Positions 8,436 to 16,636 of a stretch of DNA of 56,644 bases are shown here, in pieces. The notes under the pieces were generated by a model. The model was not told where the DNA came from, did no database searches, and was given only the letters and a program-made list of their open reading frames with translations. Numbering within the stretch: the stretch's first letter is position 1; each line of letters begins with the position of its first letter. Source of the stretch: Sulfurimonas sp. (GTDB taxonomy: Bacteria; Campylobacterota; Campylobacteria; Campylobacterales; Sulfurimonadaceae). A program made the translations under genes and the position numbers. The stretch is from NCBI RefSeq assembly GCF_026988655.1, contig NZ_JALSKT010000055.1:1-56644 (forward strand). Reading direction: 5' to 3'.

Positions 8436-9659
8436 ATGAAAACTTTATCTATACTTTTATCAACTGCTGTAGCAGGAATTTTACTCAGCGGTTGTGGCTC
8501 TAGTAGCACAACAGACACAACAGCACTTGTAACTTCTGGACAACTTGTTGACAATTATGTTGCCAATGCTGACTATACTTGTGCTGATGGAAGCACAGGC
8601 GTTACAGATGTTAATGGCTCTTTTAATTGCCAAACTTTACCAGTTAGCTTTAGACTTGGAGGACTCAAACTTGGTGAAATCGCTCAAGTTCCAGATGACA
8701 GACAAGTATTTCCTCAAGATTTAGCCGGTGTTAATAGAGGCGATGTAAACAACAGCAGAGTTCTTGCAATGGCACGTTTTTTACAATCATGTGATGATGA
8801 CAATGACACAAAAAATGGGATAAAAATACGCGAACAAGTAAGAGCTGCGTTTGAAGATGCAAATGCAACATTTAATGCTGATGACTTGGATGCTTATGCT
8901 GAGGATGCAAACATTACACTTATAGATTATAATGACTCACTAGAGCATTTAAGCCAAACTACTGCGTTTGTAGAGAGTGTAGATAGCATTGAAAAACTTC
9001 CGACAGATGTAAGAGAAGCACTTTTAACTCCAGCATCAACACTCACACAAGAGGTAAAAAATACACTTTCTTTTATGGGTAACGAAGAGCGATTTGCTTA
9101 TGATGTTTACAACTATCTTTATACTTATCACGCACAAAATGGAGAGGCGATTAATCAACTCACAAACATTGCCACAAAATCTGAATATACACATATCCAA
9201 ACGGTACAACTTCTTGTAAAAAAATACATCACTTCCCCAGATGAGTTTACAAATGTAGATATGCCAGAACTTGGATACAAAGATACAAACATCAGTGATA
9301 TGCAAGCTGGTACTTATGACATTCAAGCTATTCAAGACTTATATGATTCATTAACAGCTAAGGGTGAAGAGTCAAAACAAGCTGCCTTAGAGGTAGGCTG
9401 TATGGTTGAAGTGACTGATATTAATGACTTACTTGCCGATATCCAATCTGCCAAAGATTCAAATGCGACAGATGTTACTACTGCGTTTGAGTTCTTACGA
9501 GATGGAAGCTACTCTCACTACTGGGCATTTGACAAAGGACTTAAAAACATGGGAGTAAGTGATGGTTGTTGTGTTCTCGGAGACGAGTATTGTCACCCAG
9601 AATATCCACAAAATGAAAATGGTGGAAATGGTAACGGACAACAAAGAGGTAAAAAATAA
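8436..9659 (+). CDS. Lipoprotein with ferritin-like DUF2202 domain and Cys-rich tail
   Basis: The 407-residue product has a lipoprotein signal (ILLSGCGSS, Cys 20). A first domain of about 110 residues is typical of secreted surface proteins (DVNGSFNCQTL, then DDDNDTKNG). Residues ~200-360 match DUF2202, a four-helix ferritin-like domain: NEERFAYDVYNYLY, a glutamate/histidine pair in SEYTHIQTV, and LEVGCMVEVTDINDL. The tail has DGCCVLGDEYCHPEYP, a likely metal-binding cluster. Beside a copper receptor and with the same upstream repeat, a role in periplasmic metal handling is reasonable but inferred. Three AAACGCAG motif copies are inside (8844, 8961, 9480). Confidence 0.8.
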   Translation: MKTLSILLSTAVAGILLSGCGSSSTTDTTALVTSGQLVDNYVANADYTCADGSTGVTDVNGSFNCQTLPVSFRLGGLKLGEIAQVPDDRQVFPQDLAGVNRGDVNNSRVLAMARFLQSCDDDNDTKNGIKIREQVRAAFEDANATFNADDLDAYAEDANITLIDYNDSLEHLSQTTAFVESVDSIEKLPTDVREALLTPASTLTQEVKNTLSFMGNEERFAYDVYNYLYTYHAQNGEAINQLTNIATKSEYTHIQTVQLLVKKYITSPDEFTNVDMPELGYKDTNISDMQAGTYDIQAIQDLYDSLTAKGEESKQAALEVGCMVEVTDINDLLADIQSAKDSNATDVTTAFEFLRDGSYSHYWAFDKGLKNMGVSDGCCVLGDEYCHPEYPQNENGGNGNGQQRGKK

Positions 9660-9665
9660 GTATAT

Positions 9666-9689
9666 AAAGAGTGCGCTCAAGCACTCTTT
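9666..9689. terminator. Hairpin between convergent genes (bidirectional terminator candidate)
   Basis: AAAGAGTGC and GCACTCTTT form a 9-bp perfect stem with a 6-base loop. It sits between the stop of the DUF2202 gene and the stop of the convergent AlkC-like gene, whose stop codon it overlaps. There is no long T run, so termination strength is uncertain. Confidence 0.6.
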
Positions 9690-10764
9690 AGGGCCCCAGT
9701 AAAAACTCACTTCTAACTTTTTCTTCCCCATTTATCAAAATCGAGATGTAATGTTTGCCCGCATAATGTTTTCGTGTAGTCAAGTTTTTAAAACTCTGTT
9801 TTTTTGTAAAACTTTTAGAAAATTCTTTCACTTCATTTTGACTTATCATAAAAACTTTTCTCTTATGTGTTTTATTTGCCTTAAGATAGTCAATCGCATA
9901 TTCAACTCGCACATTTCCTATGATCTCTTTACTTCTAAGTTCAAAAGAAAAAGTCATGGTATCATTTATCTGAAGCACCTTTTCATGGGTAAAATTTCCA
10001 ACATACACATAACCTGAATGAGCAAAGCCAAAAAGCTTTAAAGCCCTTATATCTCCTTGCTTGAGTAAAGTACGAGAGCCATGTTTACAAATCCAGTCTA
10101 GTTCTTTAGAAATGCCAAGGTTCTTTTGCACAAATGCTAACACCAAATCAGGATGATCTTTTGAAATGTCATTCAAATTATTTGCCACTGACTTGCGCAC
10201 ATATTTACTTGTATCATTTTTCAAAAGTTCTATAATTTTAAATACTTCACTAGGGTCTTTTTTAAAACATTGCAAGGCAACAGCCCAAGGAAGTCGTGGA
10301 CGACAGCCTTCTGAAGCAAGTCTTCTCAAATGTTCATCTTCACTTTTTGTCCAAGCCCGCAGCTGAGACATTGTTCGTTTTTCATCTTGTAAAATAAACT
10401 CTCGTATAGCAAACTCACTGCTAGATTCGACGGTAAAGAGGGCTAAACCCTGCATTGACTCTTCAAAATCATTCATCCCAAACAAGGCAACAAAATCTTC
10501 AAAAAACATCGCTTCATAGGAGTAAAAATGCTTTGAAACAGGCTTTAAAATAGCCAACTGTTCAGCGTAAGACAAAGGAAGACACTCACCTAAACGCAGT
10601 GCAATATGCCGCATACGCCCCTTGAGTTCTAAGTCACCCCAAAGAGTATCAAAAACAGAGGCAACAAAACCAGCATCATCAAAAAGTGCATACTCTTTTT
10701 TTATCTCTAAAGCCAAGTTCTCTATGTAAGATTTTGTGTACTTATTTTTTAATAATTCTGCCAT
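9688..10764 (-). CDS. DNA alkylation repair glycosylase, AlkC-like (HEAT repeats plus Ig-like tail)
   Basis: The 358-residue protein is built of helical HEAT-like repeats for about 240 residues and carries the family signature EGCRPRLPWA at about 152-161. It then switches to a beta-rich C-terminal domain of ~100 residues (VLQINDTMTFSFELRS onward), which fits the Ig-like domain added in the AlkC branch. AlkC and AlkD enzymes remove N3-methylated purines from DNA. The tail is what favours AlkC over AlkD; the exact substrate is inferred. The gene is single, between a convergent neighbour and an intergenic repeat copy. Confidence 0.78.
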   Translation of the reverse strand: MAELLKNKYTKSYIENLALEIKKEYALFDDAGFVASVFDTLWGDLELKGRMRHIALRLGECLPLSYAEQLAILKPVSKHFYSYEAMFFEDFVALFGMNDFEESMQGLALFTVESSSEFAIREFILQDEKRTMSQLRAWTKSEDEHLRRLASEGCRPRLPWAVALQCFKKDPSEVFKIIELLKNDTSKYVRKSVANNLNDISKDHPDLVLAFVQKNLGISKELDWICKHGSRTLLKQGDIRALKLFGFAHSGYVYVGNFTHEKVLQINDTMTFSFELRSKEIIGNVRVEYAIDYLKANKTHKRKVFMISQNEVKEFSKSFTKKQSFKNLTTRKHYAGKHYISILINGEEKVRSEFLLGP

Positions 10765-10861
10765 TGGATATTCTTTTTTTATTATTTTAGCATAACAATC
10801 ATCTTAACACTGAGTACGATTGTTTTATAAAACTGTTTAGCAGCTACTCTTCTTAAAGCAC

Positions 10862-10991
10862 ACGGTAAATCAAAACTAAGATAACTTCAAAACTAAAGTC
10901 ACCCTAAACTTGATTCAGGGTCTAGTTTATATGAAATTATAAGCTAGATTCCTAGTCAAGCTGAGAATGACTTGAGTTTTGATTTACCGTA
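10862..10991 (+). mobile_element. MITE-like repeat, copy 1
   Basis: About 130 bp bounded by a 16-bp perfect terminal inverted repeat, ACGGTAAATCAAAACT at 10862 and its complement ending at 10990. It is flanked by the 10-bp direct repeat CTTAAAGCAC (10852-10861 and 10992-11001), which looks like a target-site duplication. Inside is a near-palindrome around CTTGATTCAGGGT. A second, inverted copy lies at 30993-31121. There is no coding capacity, so movement would need a transposase encoded elsewhere. The rest of the 10765-11032 gap shows nothing else. Confidence 0.75.
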
Positions 10992-11032
10992 CTTAAAGCA
11001 CTTCTTCATAAAAAAGAAGCTAAAATCACTTT

Positions 11033-12091
11033 ATGATAACAAGATACCCTACTAAAAAAATATTTGTCGGTGATGTAGCAGTTGGTGGTGATGCACCTAT
11101 TTCAGTTCAGTCTATGACTTACTCAGATACGCATAATGTTGCGGCAACTGTTGAGCAGATAAATAGACTTCATTTTGCAGGTGCAGACATTGTCCGTGTA
11201 GCAGTGCCGGATATGGAAGATGCTTTAGCACTCAAAGCCATCAAAGAGCAAACCTCTTTGCCTCTGGTAGCAGACATTCATTTCAACTATAAGCTTGCAC
11301 TTATTGCTGCTGAGTCTGTAGACTGTATCCGTTTTAATCCTGGAAATATCAGCGATAAAAACAAAATAAAAGAGATAGTAAAAGCCTGTCAAGAGAGAAA
11401 CTTACCGATACGTATCGGAGTAAATGCAGGAAGCTTAGAAAAAGAGTTCGATGACAAGTATGGACCTACCGCTGAAGCTATGGTGGCATCTGCAGATTAT
11501 AATATCAAATTTTTAGAAGATTTAGGATTTGATGACATCAAAATCTCACTCAAAGCAAGTGATGTGCAAAGAACGGTAGAAGCCTACAGAATGTTACGTC
11601 CAAAAAACAACTACCCTTTTCACCTTGGTGTCACAGAAGCAGGAACTATTTTTCATGCAACTATAAAAAGTGCCATCGGTCTTGGGGCACTCCTACTTGA
11701 TGGTATCGGAGACACTATGCGTATCTCTATCACAGGGGAACTTGAAGAGGAGATAAAAGTCGGTCATGCTATCTTAAAAGACAGCGGCGTGGCAAAAGAA
11801 GGGCTTAATATCATCTCATGTCCAACTTGTGGACGCATCGAAGCTGACCTTGTGACAGCAGTAGCAGAGATAGAAAGAAGAACAGCACACATTAAAACGC
11901 CACTTGATGTTAGCGTCATGGGTTGTGTTGTAAACGCAATAGGCGAAGCAAAACACGCTGATGTGGCGATAGCTTACGGAAAAGGCAAAGGTCTTGTGAT
12001 GGTCAAAGGCGAAGTTGTTGCAAACCTTGATGAAGACGCTCTCGTTGATAGATTTGTGAGTGAGGTTGAAGAGATGGCAGCAAAATCATAA
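11033..12091 (+). CDS. ispG: 4-hydroxy-3-methylbut-2-en-1-yl diphosphate synthase IspG (GcpE)
   Basis: An iron-sulfur enzyme of the non-mevalonate isoprenoid pathway that converts methylerythritol cyclodiphosphate to HMBPP. The 352-residue protein has the N-terminal [12 protein letters not shown] motif, the TIM-barrel [12 protein letters not shown] block, and the [4Fe-4S] cysteines in ISCPTCGR (about 262-265) and [11 protein letters not shown] (about 297). Length is normal for the short bacterial form. Its stop overlaps the dnaB start by one base (TAATG), so dnaB is coupled to it. No strong ribosome binding site precedes the ATG. Confidence 0.95.
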   Translation: MITRYPTKKIFVGDVAVGGDAPISVQSMTYSDTHNVAATVEQINRLHFAGADIVRVAVPDMEDALALKAIKEQTSLPLVADIHFNYKLALIAAESVDCIRFNPGNISDKNKIKEIVKACQERNLPIRIGVNAGSLEKEFDDKYGPTAEAMVASADYNIKFLEDLGFDDIKISLKASDVQRTVEAYRMLRPKNNYPFHLGVTEAGTIFHATIKSAIGLGALLLDGIGDTMRISITGELEEEIKVGHAILKDSGVAKEGLNIISCPTCGRIEADLVTAVAEIERRTAHIKTPLDVSVMGCVVNAIGEAKHADVAIAYGKGKGLVMVKGEVVANLDEDALVDRFVSEVEEMAAKS

Positions 12092-14574
12092 TGCAAGATA
12101 ACTTATACAACCTCGCGTTTGAACGCAGTGTACTTAGTTCCATTGTTTTTGAGCCTTCTCAGTTCGATGAGCTGAGTGTTACACTCAAAAAAGATGACTT
12201 TTATCTTCCTGCGCATCAAGATATTTTTGCTGCGATGCTTACACTTTTGCAAAAAGATCAACCTATAGATGAAGAGTTTATCAAAAAAGAACTCATAAAA
12301 GCGAAAAAATTTGATGAACAGGTACTACTTGAGATTTTATCTGCCAACCCTATCTCTAACACCAAAGCCTATATAGATGAGATAAAAGACAAGTCACTTA
12401 AACGCCATCTTTTAACCCTTACAACAGAAATAAAAAGAGTCACAGTTGAAGAAGAATTACCATCTGCTGAAGTTGTGGACATCGTAGAGAAAAAACTTTA
12501 TGAGATAACACAAGACAATCAAACAAGCGACTTTAAAGACTCCCCAACAATGACTTTTGACACGATGGAATACATCAAAGAGATGAAAGCACGTGGCAAT
12601 TCTGTACTTGTCGGAGTAGATACCGGCTTTAAAGAACTCAACAAAATGACAACAGGTTTTGGTAAAGGAGATCTTGTCATCATTGCAGCAAGGCCTGCGA
12701 TGGGAAAATGCCTAGGTAAAGGTACGAAGGTTCTTATGTTTGATGGAAGACTTAAAAATGTAGAAGATATACAAGTTGGTGATCAACTTATGGGAGATGA
12801 CTCTACCCCAAGAAATGTACTTTCTTTAGCTCGTGGTAGAGAAAAAATGTACTGGGTTCGTCAAAATAAGGGTATTGACTATCGCGTGAATGAAAGTCAT
12901 ATTCTCTCACTTAAACGCAGTAGGAATGAAGGAAAACACAAACATGGAGATGTATTGAACATCTCTGTAAAAGAGTACAATGAAAAATCAAATAAATTTC
13001 ACTCTAACTACAAAGGCTATAAAGTAGCGGTTGACTTTAAAAAACAAAAACTTCCAATTGATCCTTATTTCTTAGGAGTTTGGCTTGGGGATGGCACAAG
13101 CAGTAATGTTTCCATAGCAACGGAGGATAAAGAAGTTGTAGAATATTTAAAAAACTATGCAAAAAAACTTAACTTACAAGTCACAAAACAGCATAACAAT
13201 AAAGAAAAATGTCCTATGTATTCTATCACTTCAGGACAACGTGGGATTTCAAAGTCTCAAGATCATTCTCTGCAAAAAAAGTTAAGAGACTTACACGTAC
13301 TTAATTGTAAACACATTCCTCATATCTATGTGCAAAATTCTCAAAAGAACAGATTGGAACTTTTAGCAGGACTTATTGACAGTGATGGATATTATGATGA
13401 TAAGTTTCATGTTTTTGAAATAGTACAAAAAGATGAAAAACTGGCAAAACAGATAAAGTTTTTGGCAGACTCTTTAGGGTTTCGCGTCTCCATAAAAACA
13501 AAAAAAGCAAGAATTAAAAAAATCAACTATGAATGTGATGTTTATAGAGTTCGCATAGTTGGGCATTTAGATAAAATTCCTACAAAAATTGCTCGCAAAA
13601 AGGCACGAAAACTTCTCTCAAAACGTGAGCATTTACATACCGGCATACAAGTAGAATATGACAAAGTTGATGAGTATTATGGATTTACAATAGATGGCAA
13701 CCATCTTTTTTTACTTGAAGATATGACTGTCACACACAATACTTCTTTCATCCTCAACACAGTAAACTCTCTCATCATGCAAGGTAAAGGTGTTGCCTTC
13801 TTTTCTCTTGAAATGCCGGCTGAGCAGTTGATGCTGCGTTTACTTTCCATCCAAACTTCCATACCCCTTCAAAAGCTCCGCGTTGGAGATATGAATGATG
13901 ATCAGTGGTCAAACCTCAACGGTGCCATTGACAGAATGAACTCTGCGAAACTTTTTGTTGATGACCAAGGAAGTGTCAATATCAATCAGCTCAGAAGTAA
14001 ACTCAGAAAGTTGAAAAACCAACATCCTGAGATTGAGATAGCCGTTATTGACTACCTACAAATTATGTCAGGAGTCGGCAATCAAGATAGACACTTACAA
14101 GTCTCTGAGATCTCTCGTGGACTCAAAATGCTAGCACGTGAGCTTGAGATGCCTATAGTCGCGCTCTCTCAGCTAAACCGTGGACTCGAATCCCGCAATG
14201 ATAAACGCCCAATGCTAAGCGATATTCGTGAGTCTGGGTCTATTGAGCAAGATGCCGACATTATTCTTTTTGTTTATCGTGATGATGTTTACCTTTATAA
14301 AGAAGAAAAAGAGCGTGAAAAAGCTGCTAAAGCCGAAGGAAAAGAGTTTACTTCGACTTATGTTGAAAAAGAAGAAGAAGACGCTGAGATCATCATCGGA
14401 AAACAGAGGAATGGACCGACAGGTCATGTGAAGCTTATCTTTCAGAAAAAGCTTACACGCTTTGTTGATGCACCTAGCTTTTCTCAAGGAGTAGAAACCG
14501 TGTATGAAAATGTTGATACCTCATCGGCAAACATTGACATGGGTACGCCACAAGTTAATATGCCGCAGATTTAA
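12091..14574 (+). CDS. dnaB: Replicative DNA helicase DnaB containing an intein
   Basis: An 827-codon frame. Residues 1-206 and 551-827 join to a normal 483-residue DnaB: N-terminal domain, Walker A as ARPAMGK/TSFILN, Walker B AVIDYLQIM, the DnaB motif ARELEMPIVALSQLNR, and RESGSIEQDADIILF. Between the lysine and threonine of Walker A lies a 344-residue intein (separate entry). Without splicing the P-loop is split and the helicase cannot bind ATP, so splicing must be efficient for viability. dnaB next to comEC is also the Helicobacter arrangement. One AAACGCAG copy lies in the C-extein (13833) and one inside the intein (12913). Confidence 0.96.
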   Translation: MQDNLYNLAFERSVLSSIVFEPSQFDELSVTLKKDDFYLPAHQDIFAAMLTLLQKDQPIDEEFIKKELIKAKKFDEQVLLEILSANPISNTKAYIDEIKDKSLKRHLLTLTTEIKRVTVEEELPSAEVVDIVEKKLYEITQDNQTSDFKDSPTMTFDTMEYIKEMKARGNSVLVGVDTGFKELNKMTTGFGKGDLVIIAARPAMGKCLGKGTKVLMFDGRLKNVEDIQVGDQLMGDDSTPRNVLSLARGREKMYWVRQNKGIDYRVNESHILSLKRSRNEGKHKHGDVLNISVKEYNEKSNKFHSNYKGYKVAVDFKKQKLPIDPYFLGVWLGDGTSSNVSIATEDKEVVEYLKNYAKKLNLQVTKQHNNKEKCPMYSITSGQRGISKSQDHSLQKKLRDLHVLNCKHIPHIYVQNSQKNRLELLAGLIDSDGYYDDKFHVFEIVQKDEKLAKQIKFLADSLGFRVSIKTKKARIKKINYECDVYRVRIVGHLDKIPTKIARKKARKLLSKREHLHTGIQVEYDKVDEYYGFTIDGNHLFLLEDMTVTHNTSFILNTVNSLIMQGKGVAFFSLEMPAEQLMLRLLSIQTSIPLQKLRVGDMNDDQWSNLNGAIDRMNSAKLFVDDQGSVNINQLRSKLRKLKNQHPEIEIAVIDYLQIMSGVGNQDRHLQVSEISRGLKMLARELEMPIVALSQLNRGLESRNDKRPMLSDIRESGSIEQDADIILFVYRDDVYLYKEEKEREKAAKAEGKEFTSTYVEKEEEDAEIIIGKQRNGPTGHVKLIFQKKLTRFVDAPSFSQGVETVYENVDTSSANIDMGTPQVNMPQI
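12709..13740 (+). mobile_element. Intein with LAGLIDADG homing endonuclease in the dnaB P-loop
   Basis: The intein starts at Cys 207 (CLGKGTKVL), has block B-like NESHIL, and ends with FLLEDMTVTHN, the usual C-terminal HN, followed by Thr 551 as the +1 nucleophile. These are the class 1 splicing residues: Cys 1, penultimate His, terminal Asn and Thr +1. The middle holds two LAGLIDADG-type helices, FLGVWLGDG and LLAGLIDSDGYYD, each with the catalytic acidic residue, so the homing endonuclease looks intact. It encodes 344 residues in frame. P-loop insertions in DnaB are a known site class; the other common site (RESG/SIEQ) is uninterrupted here. Confidence 0.96.
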
Positions 14575-14577
14575 GAT

Positions 14578-15861
14578 ATGAAACTTATAGAAGAAGTGAC
14601 TCTTTTTCAAACGAAAAAAGACATCTTCTCTTTTCTTTTTACTGCGTTTAGTATTTTCATATTTTCCATCTCTTACCAATATTACAAATACACTGAACTT
14701 ACAAAATTTGATTCACAACTCGTAAACGCAGTAGTACTCAAACAATACACAAAAACAAAGCTAACAAAAAAAGGGAAAATCAAAACCTACCAAGTTTTAA
14801 AGCTTAAAAGTGATGATGGTTTTACATTTTATACCACTGCAAAGAAAAAACTTCAAAACCTACAAAACAAAAATATTCAGCTTGAAATTTGGGCAGGAAA
14901 GATTACTTTTTATAAGTATCTACGAAATTTTTTCGCTTTTAGTAAGATTTTACAAATATACGACAAGCCTACGCTTATGAGTGATGCTACTGCGTTTATA
15001 AGCAGTCAACATCAAGATGCAAATATGTCAAACCTCTACCAAGCACTTTTTTTAGCAAAACCTCTCAACCCACAGCTCCAAAAAACTTTCTCAAATCTCG
15101 GCATATCTCATCTTATTGCCATCAGTGGTTTTCATCTCGGTGTACTCAGTGCCATACTCTTTTTTCTTATCAAATACCCCTACAAGTTTTTACAAAATAG
15201 GTATTTTCCATACAGAAGTTACACCAGAGACACCTTTATCATCATCGCTCTTATACTTTTTAGCTATCTTCTTTTTTTAGATTTCCCGCCTTCATTACTC
15301 CGTGCTTATGCTATGTTAGTTATAGGCTATATTTTATATGCAAGAGGGATAAAAATCATCTCAATGCAGACGCTTCTCATCACAGTGGTTTTACTCCTTG
15401 CTCTTTTTCCTAAACTCATTTTCAGTATAGGTTTTTGGCTAAGTGTCAGCGGTGTTTTTTATATTTTCTTATTTTTGATACATTTTAAACATTACAGTAA
15501 AGTCAAGCAGTTTATACTCCTACCTTTTTGGGTTTATTTGATGATGTTGCCCTACTCTTTGAGTATATTTGGAAACTTTAGCCTTTATCATCCGCTTTCC
15601 ATACTTTGGACAACGCTTTTTACCCTCTTTTATCCGCTTGAAATGTTCTTGCACCTTATCTCTCATGGAAGTTTACTTGATGGATTGGTTCAAAAGCTCG
15701 TAGAGGTAAATCTAAACGCAGTAAATCATACTACTGCGTTTAGCTATCTAATTATTGAAGTATTACTCTCTTTTATCGCTATTTTCAGTCGAAGGTTTCT
15801 CTATGTTTTGCTTTTGTACACTTTCTTGATTTTTATATATTCTATCTATAATGTAGCATAG
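14578..15861 (+). CDS. comEC: ComEC/Rec2 family competence DNA channel (short form)
   Basis: A 427-residue polytopic membrane protein carrying the competence-domain signature SHLIAISGFHLGVLSA at about residues 178-193 and many further membrane helices. It should carry transforming single-stranded DNA across the inner membrane. The C-terminal metallo-beta-lactamase-like domain of Bacillus ComEC is absent, as is usual in Helicobacter and Campylobacter. It starts four bases after dnaB. It has five copies of AAACGCAG (14641, 14724, 14989, 15714, 15733), the densest gene in the window. Its last 99 bp overlap the convergent yihY-like gene. Confidence 0.9.
   Translation: MKLIEEVTLFQTKKDIFSFLFTAFSIFIFSISYQYYKYTELTKFDSQLVNAVVLKQYTKTKLTKKGKIKTYQVLKLKSDDGFTFYTTAKKKLQNLQNKNIQLEIWAGKITFYKYLRNFFAFSKILQIYDKPTLMSDATAFISSQHQDANMSNLYQALFLAKPLNPQLQKTFSNLGISHLIAISGFHLGVLSAILFFLIKYPYKFLQNRYFPYRSYTRDTFIIIALILFSYLLFLDFPPSLLRAYAMLVIGYILYARGIKIISMQTLLITVVLLLALFPKLIFSIGFWLSVSGVFYIFLFLIHFKHYSKVKQFILLPFWVYLMMLPYSLSIFGNFSLYHPLSILWTTLFTLFYPLEMFLHLISHGSLLDGLVQKLVEVNLNAVNHTTAFSYLIIEVLLSFIAIFSRRFLYVLLLYTFLIFIYSIYNVA
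15712..15743. repeat. Head-to-head pair of the 8-mer forming a 12-bp hairpin inside comEC
   Basis: CTAAACGCAGTA and TACTGCGTTTAG flank an 8-base loop (15724-15731), giving a perfect 12-bp stem built from two opposed motif copies. It lies in the comEC reading frame, coding LNAV and TAFS, some 120 bp before the stop and 20 bp before the end of the convergent yihY-like gene. Close inverted pairs of the uptake sequence are a known arrangement in Neisseria and Haemophilus, often as terminators. Confidence 0.8.
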
Positions 15862-16632
15862 TTTTAAGCCATAGATAAAGATAATCCAAGAAACATATAT
15901 CCATAAAAACAAAAACATCAATATAGCAAATGAACCATACATCGTTGTGTAGGATTTATTTAAAAATACATAATAGATAAAAGCATTTTTACTCACACTA
16001 AATACAACTGAAATGATAAGAGAGCTGATTGCAGAGGCTTTGGGATTTATTTTCGTGTTTGCAGCGATTTGGAAGATCAGGAAAAAAAGTCCCCAGATTA
16101 TTATGTAAGGCACAAGAGGGAGGACATCTAAACCATCTGTTAAAGTATTTGAAGCCATCAGTGTTGCGATGTAGCCTGTGATATAAAACGAAATACCTAA
16201 AGCAATAGGCGTAAGTGTGAGCAGTGTCCAGTATGTTGTAATACTCTCCCAAATGGTTCTGGGTTTTGCATGAAAGATTTTGTTGGCAATATACTCAAAG
16301 TTTTTAAAAAATAGCATTGAAGAGACCAAAATAGCCCCAAAACCAATCGCTCCCATTTTAGATGAATTTTGTAAAAATCCATTGATTTGAATCATCACAG
16401 TATCTGAGTTTACCGGCATAAGGTTAGAGAATATAAAACCTTGAATCTTTTCATAATAGTCTGCAAAAGAGGGTAAAGAGGTAAGAATAGCCATAATGAT
16501 AAGCAAAAGAGGAATAATGGTAAATATAGTATAAAAGCTTAAACTCGCTGCAAAGAGCGTCAGCTCTTTATCGACAAAAGAGCCGACAAAAAATCTGATC
16601 TGAGCGATAGCTTTTGCGGCTCTTGTTCGCAT
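15763..16632 (-). CDS. YihY/BrkB family inner-membrane protein
   Basis: The 289-residue product has the family start (SFVDKELTLFAASLSFYTIFT), about six membrane helices, and the closing block FLWIYVSWIIFIYGLKLCY. The family was once labelled RNase BN in error; its true role is unknown. The last ~25 residues are charged and probably cytoplasmic. The 3' end overlaps the convergent comEC by 99 bp, so the two transcripts are complementary there. It is 4 bp downstream of glcD and probably in the same operon. Confidence 0.88.
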   Translation of the reverse strand: MRTRAAKAIAQIRFFVGSFVDKELTLFAASLSFYTIFTIIPLLLIIMAILTSLPSFADYYEKIQGFIFSNLMPVNSDTVMIQINGFLQNSSKMGAIGFGAILVSSMLFFKNFEYIANKIFHAKPRTIWESITTYWTLLTLTPIALGISFYITGYIATLMASNTLTDGLDVLPLVPYIIIWGLFFLIFQIAANTKINPKASAISSLIISVVFSVSKNAFIYYVFLNKSYTTMYGSFAILMFLFLWIYVSWIIFIYGLKLCYIIDRIYKNQESVQKQNIEKPSTENSDKRE

Positions 16633-16636
16633 ACTT

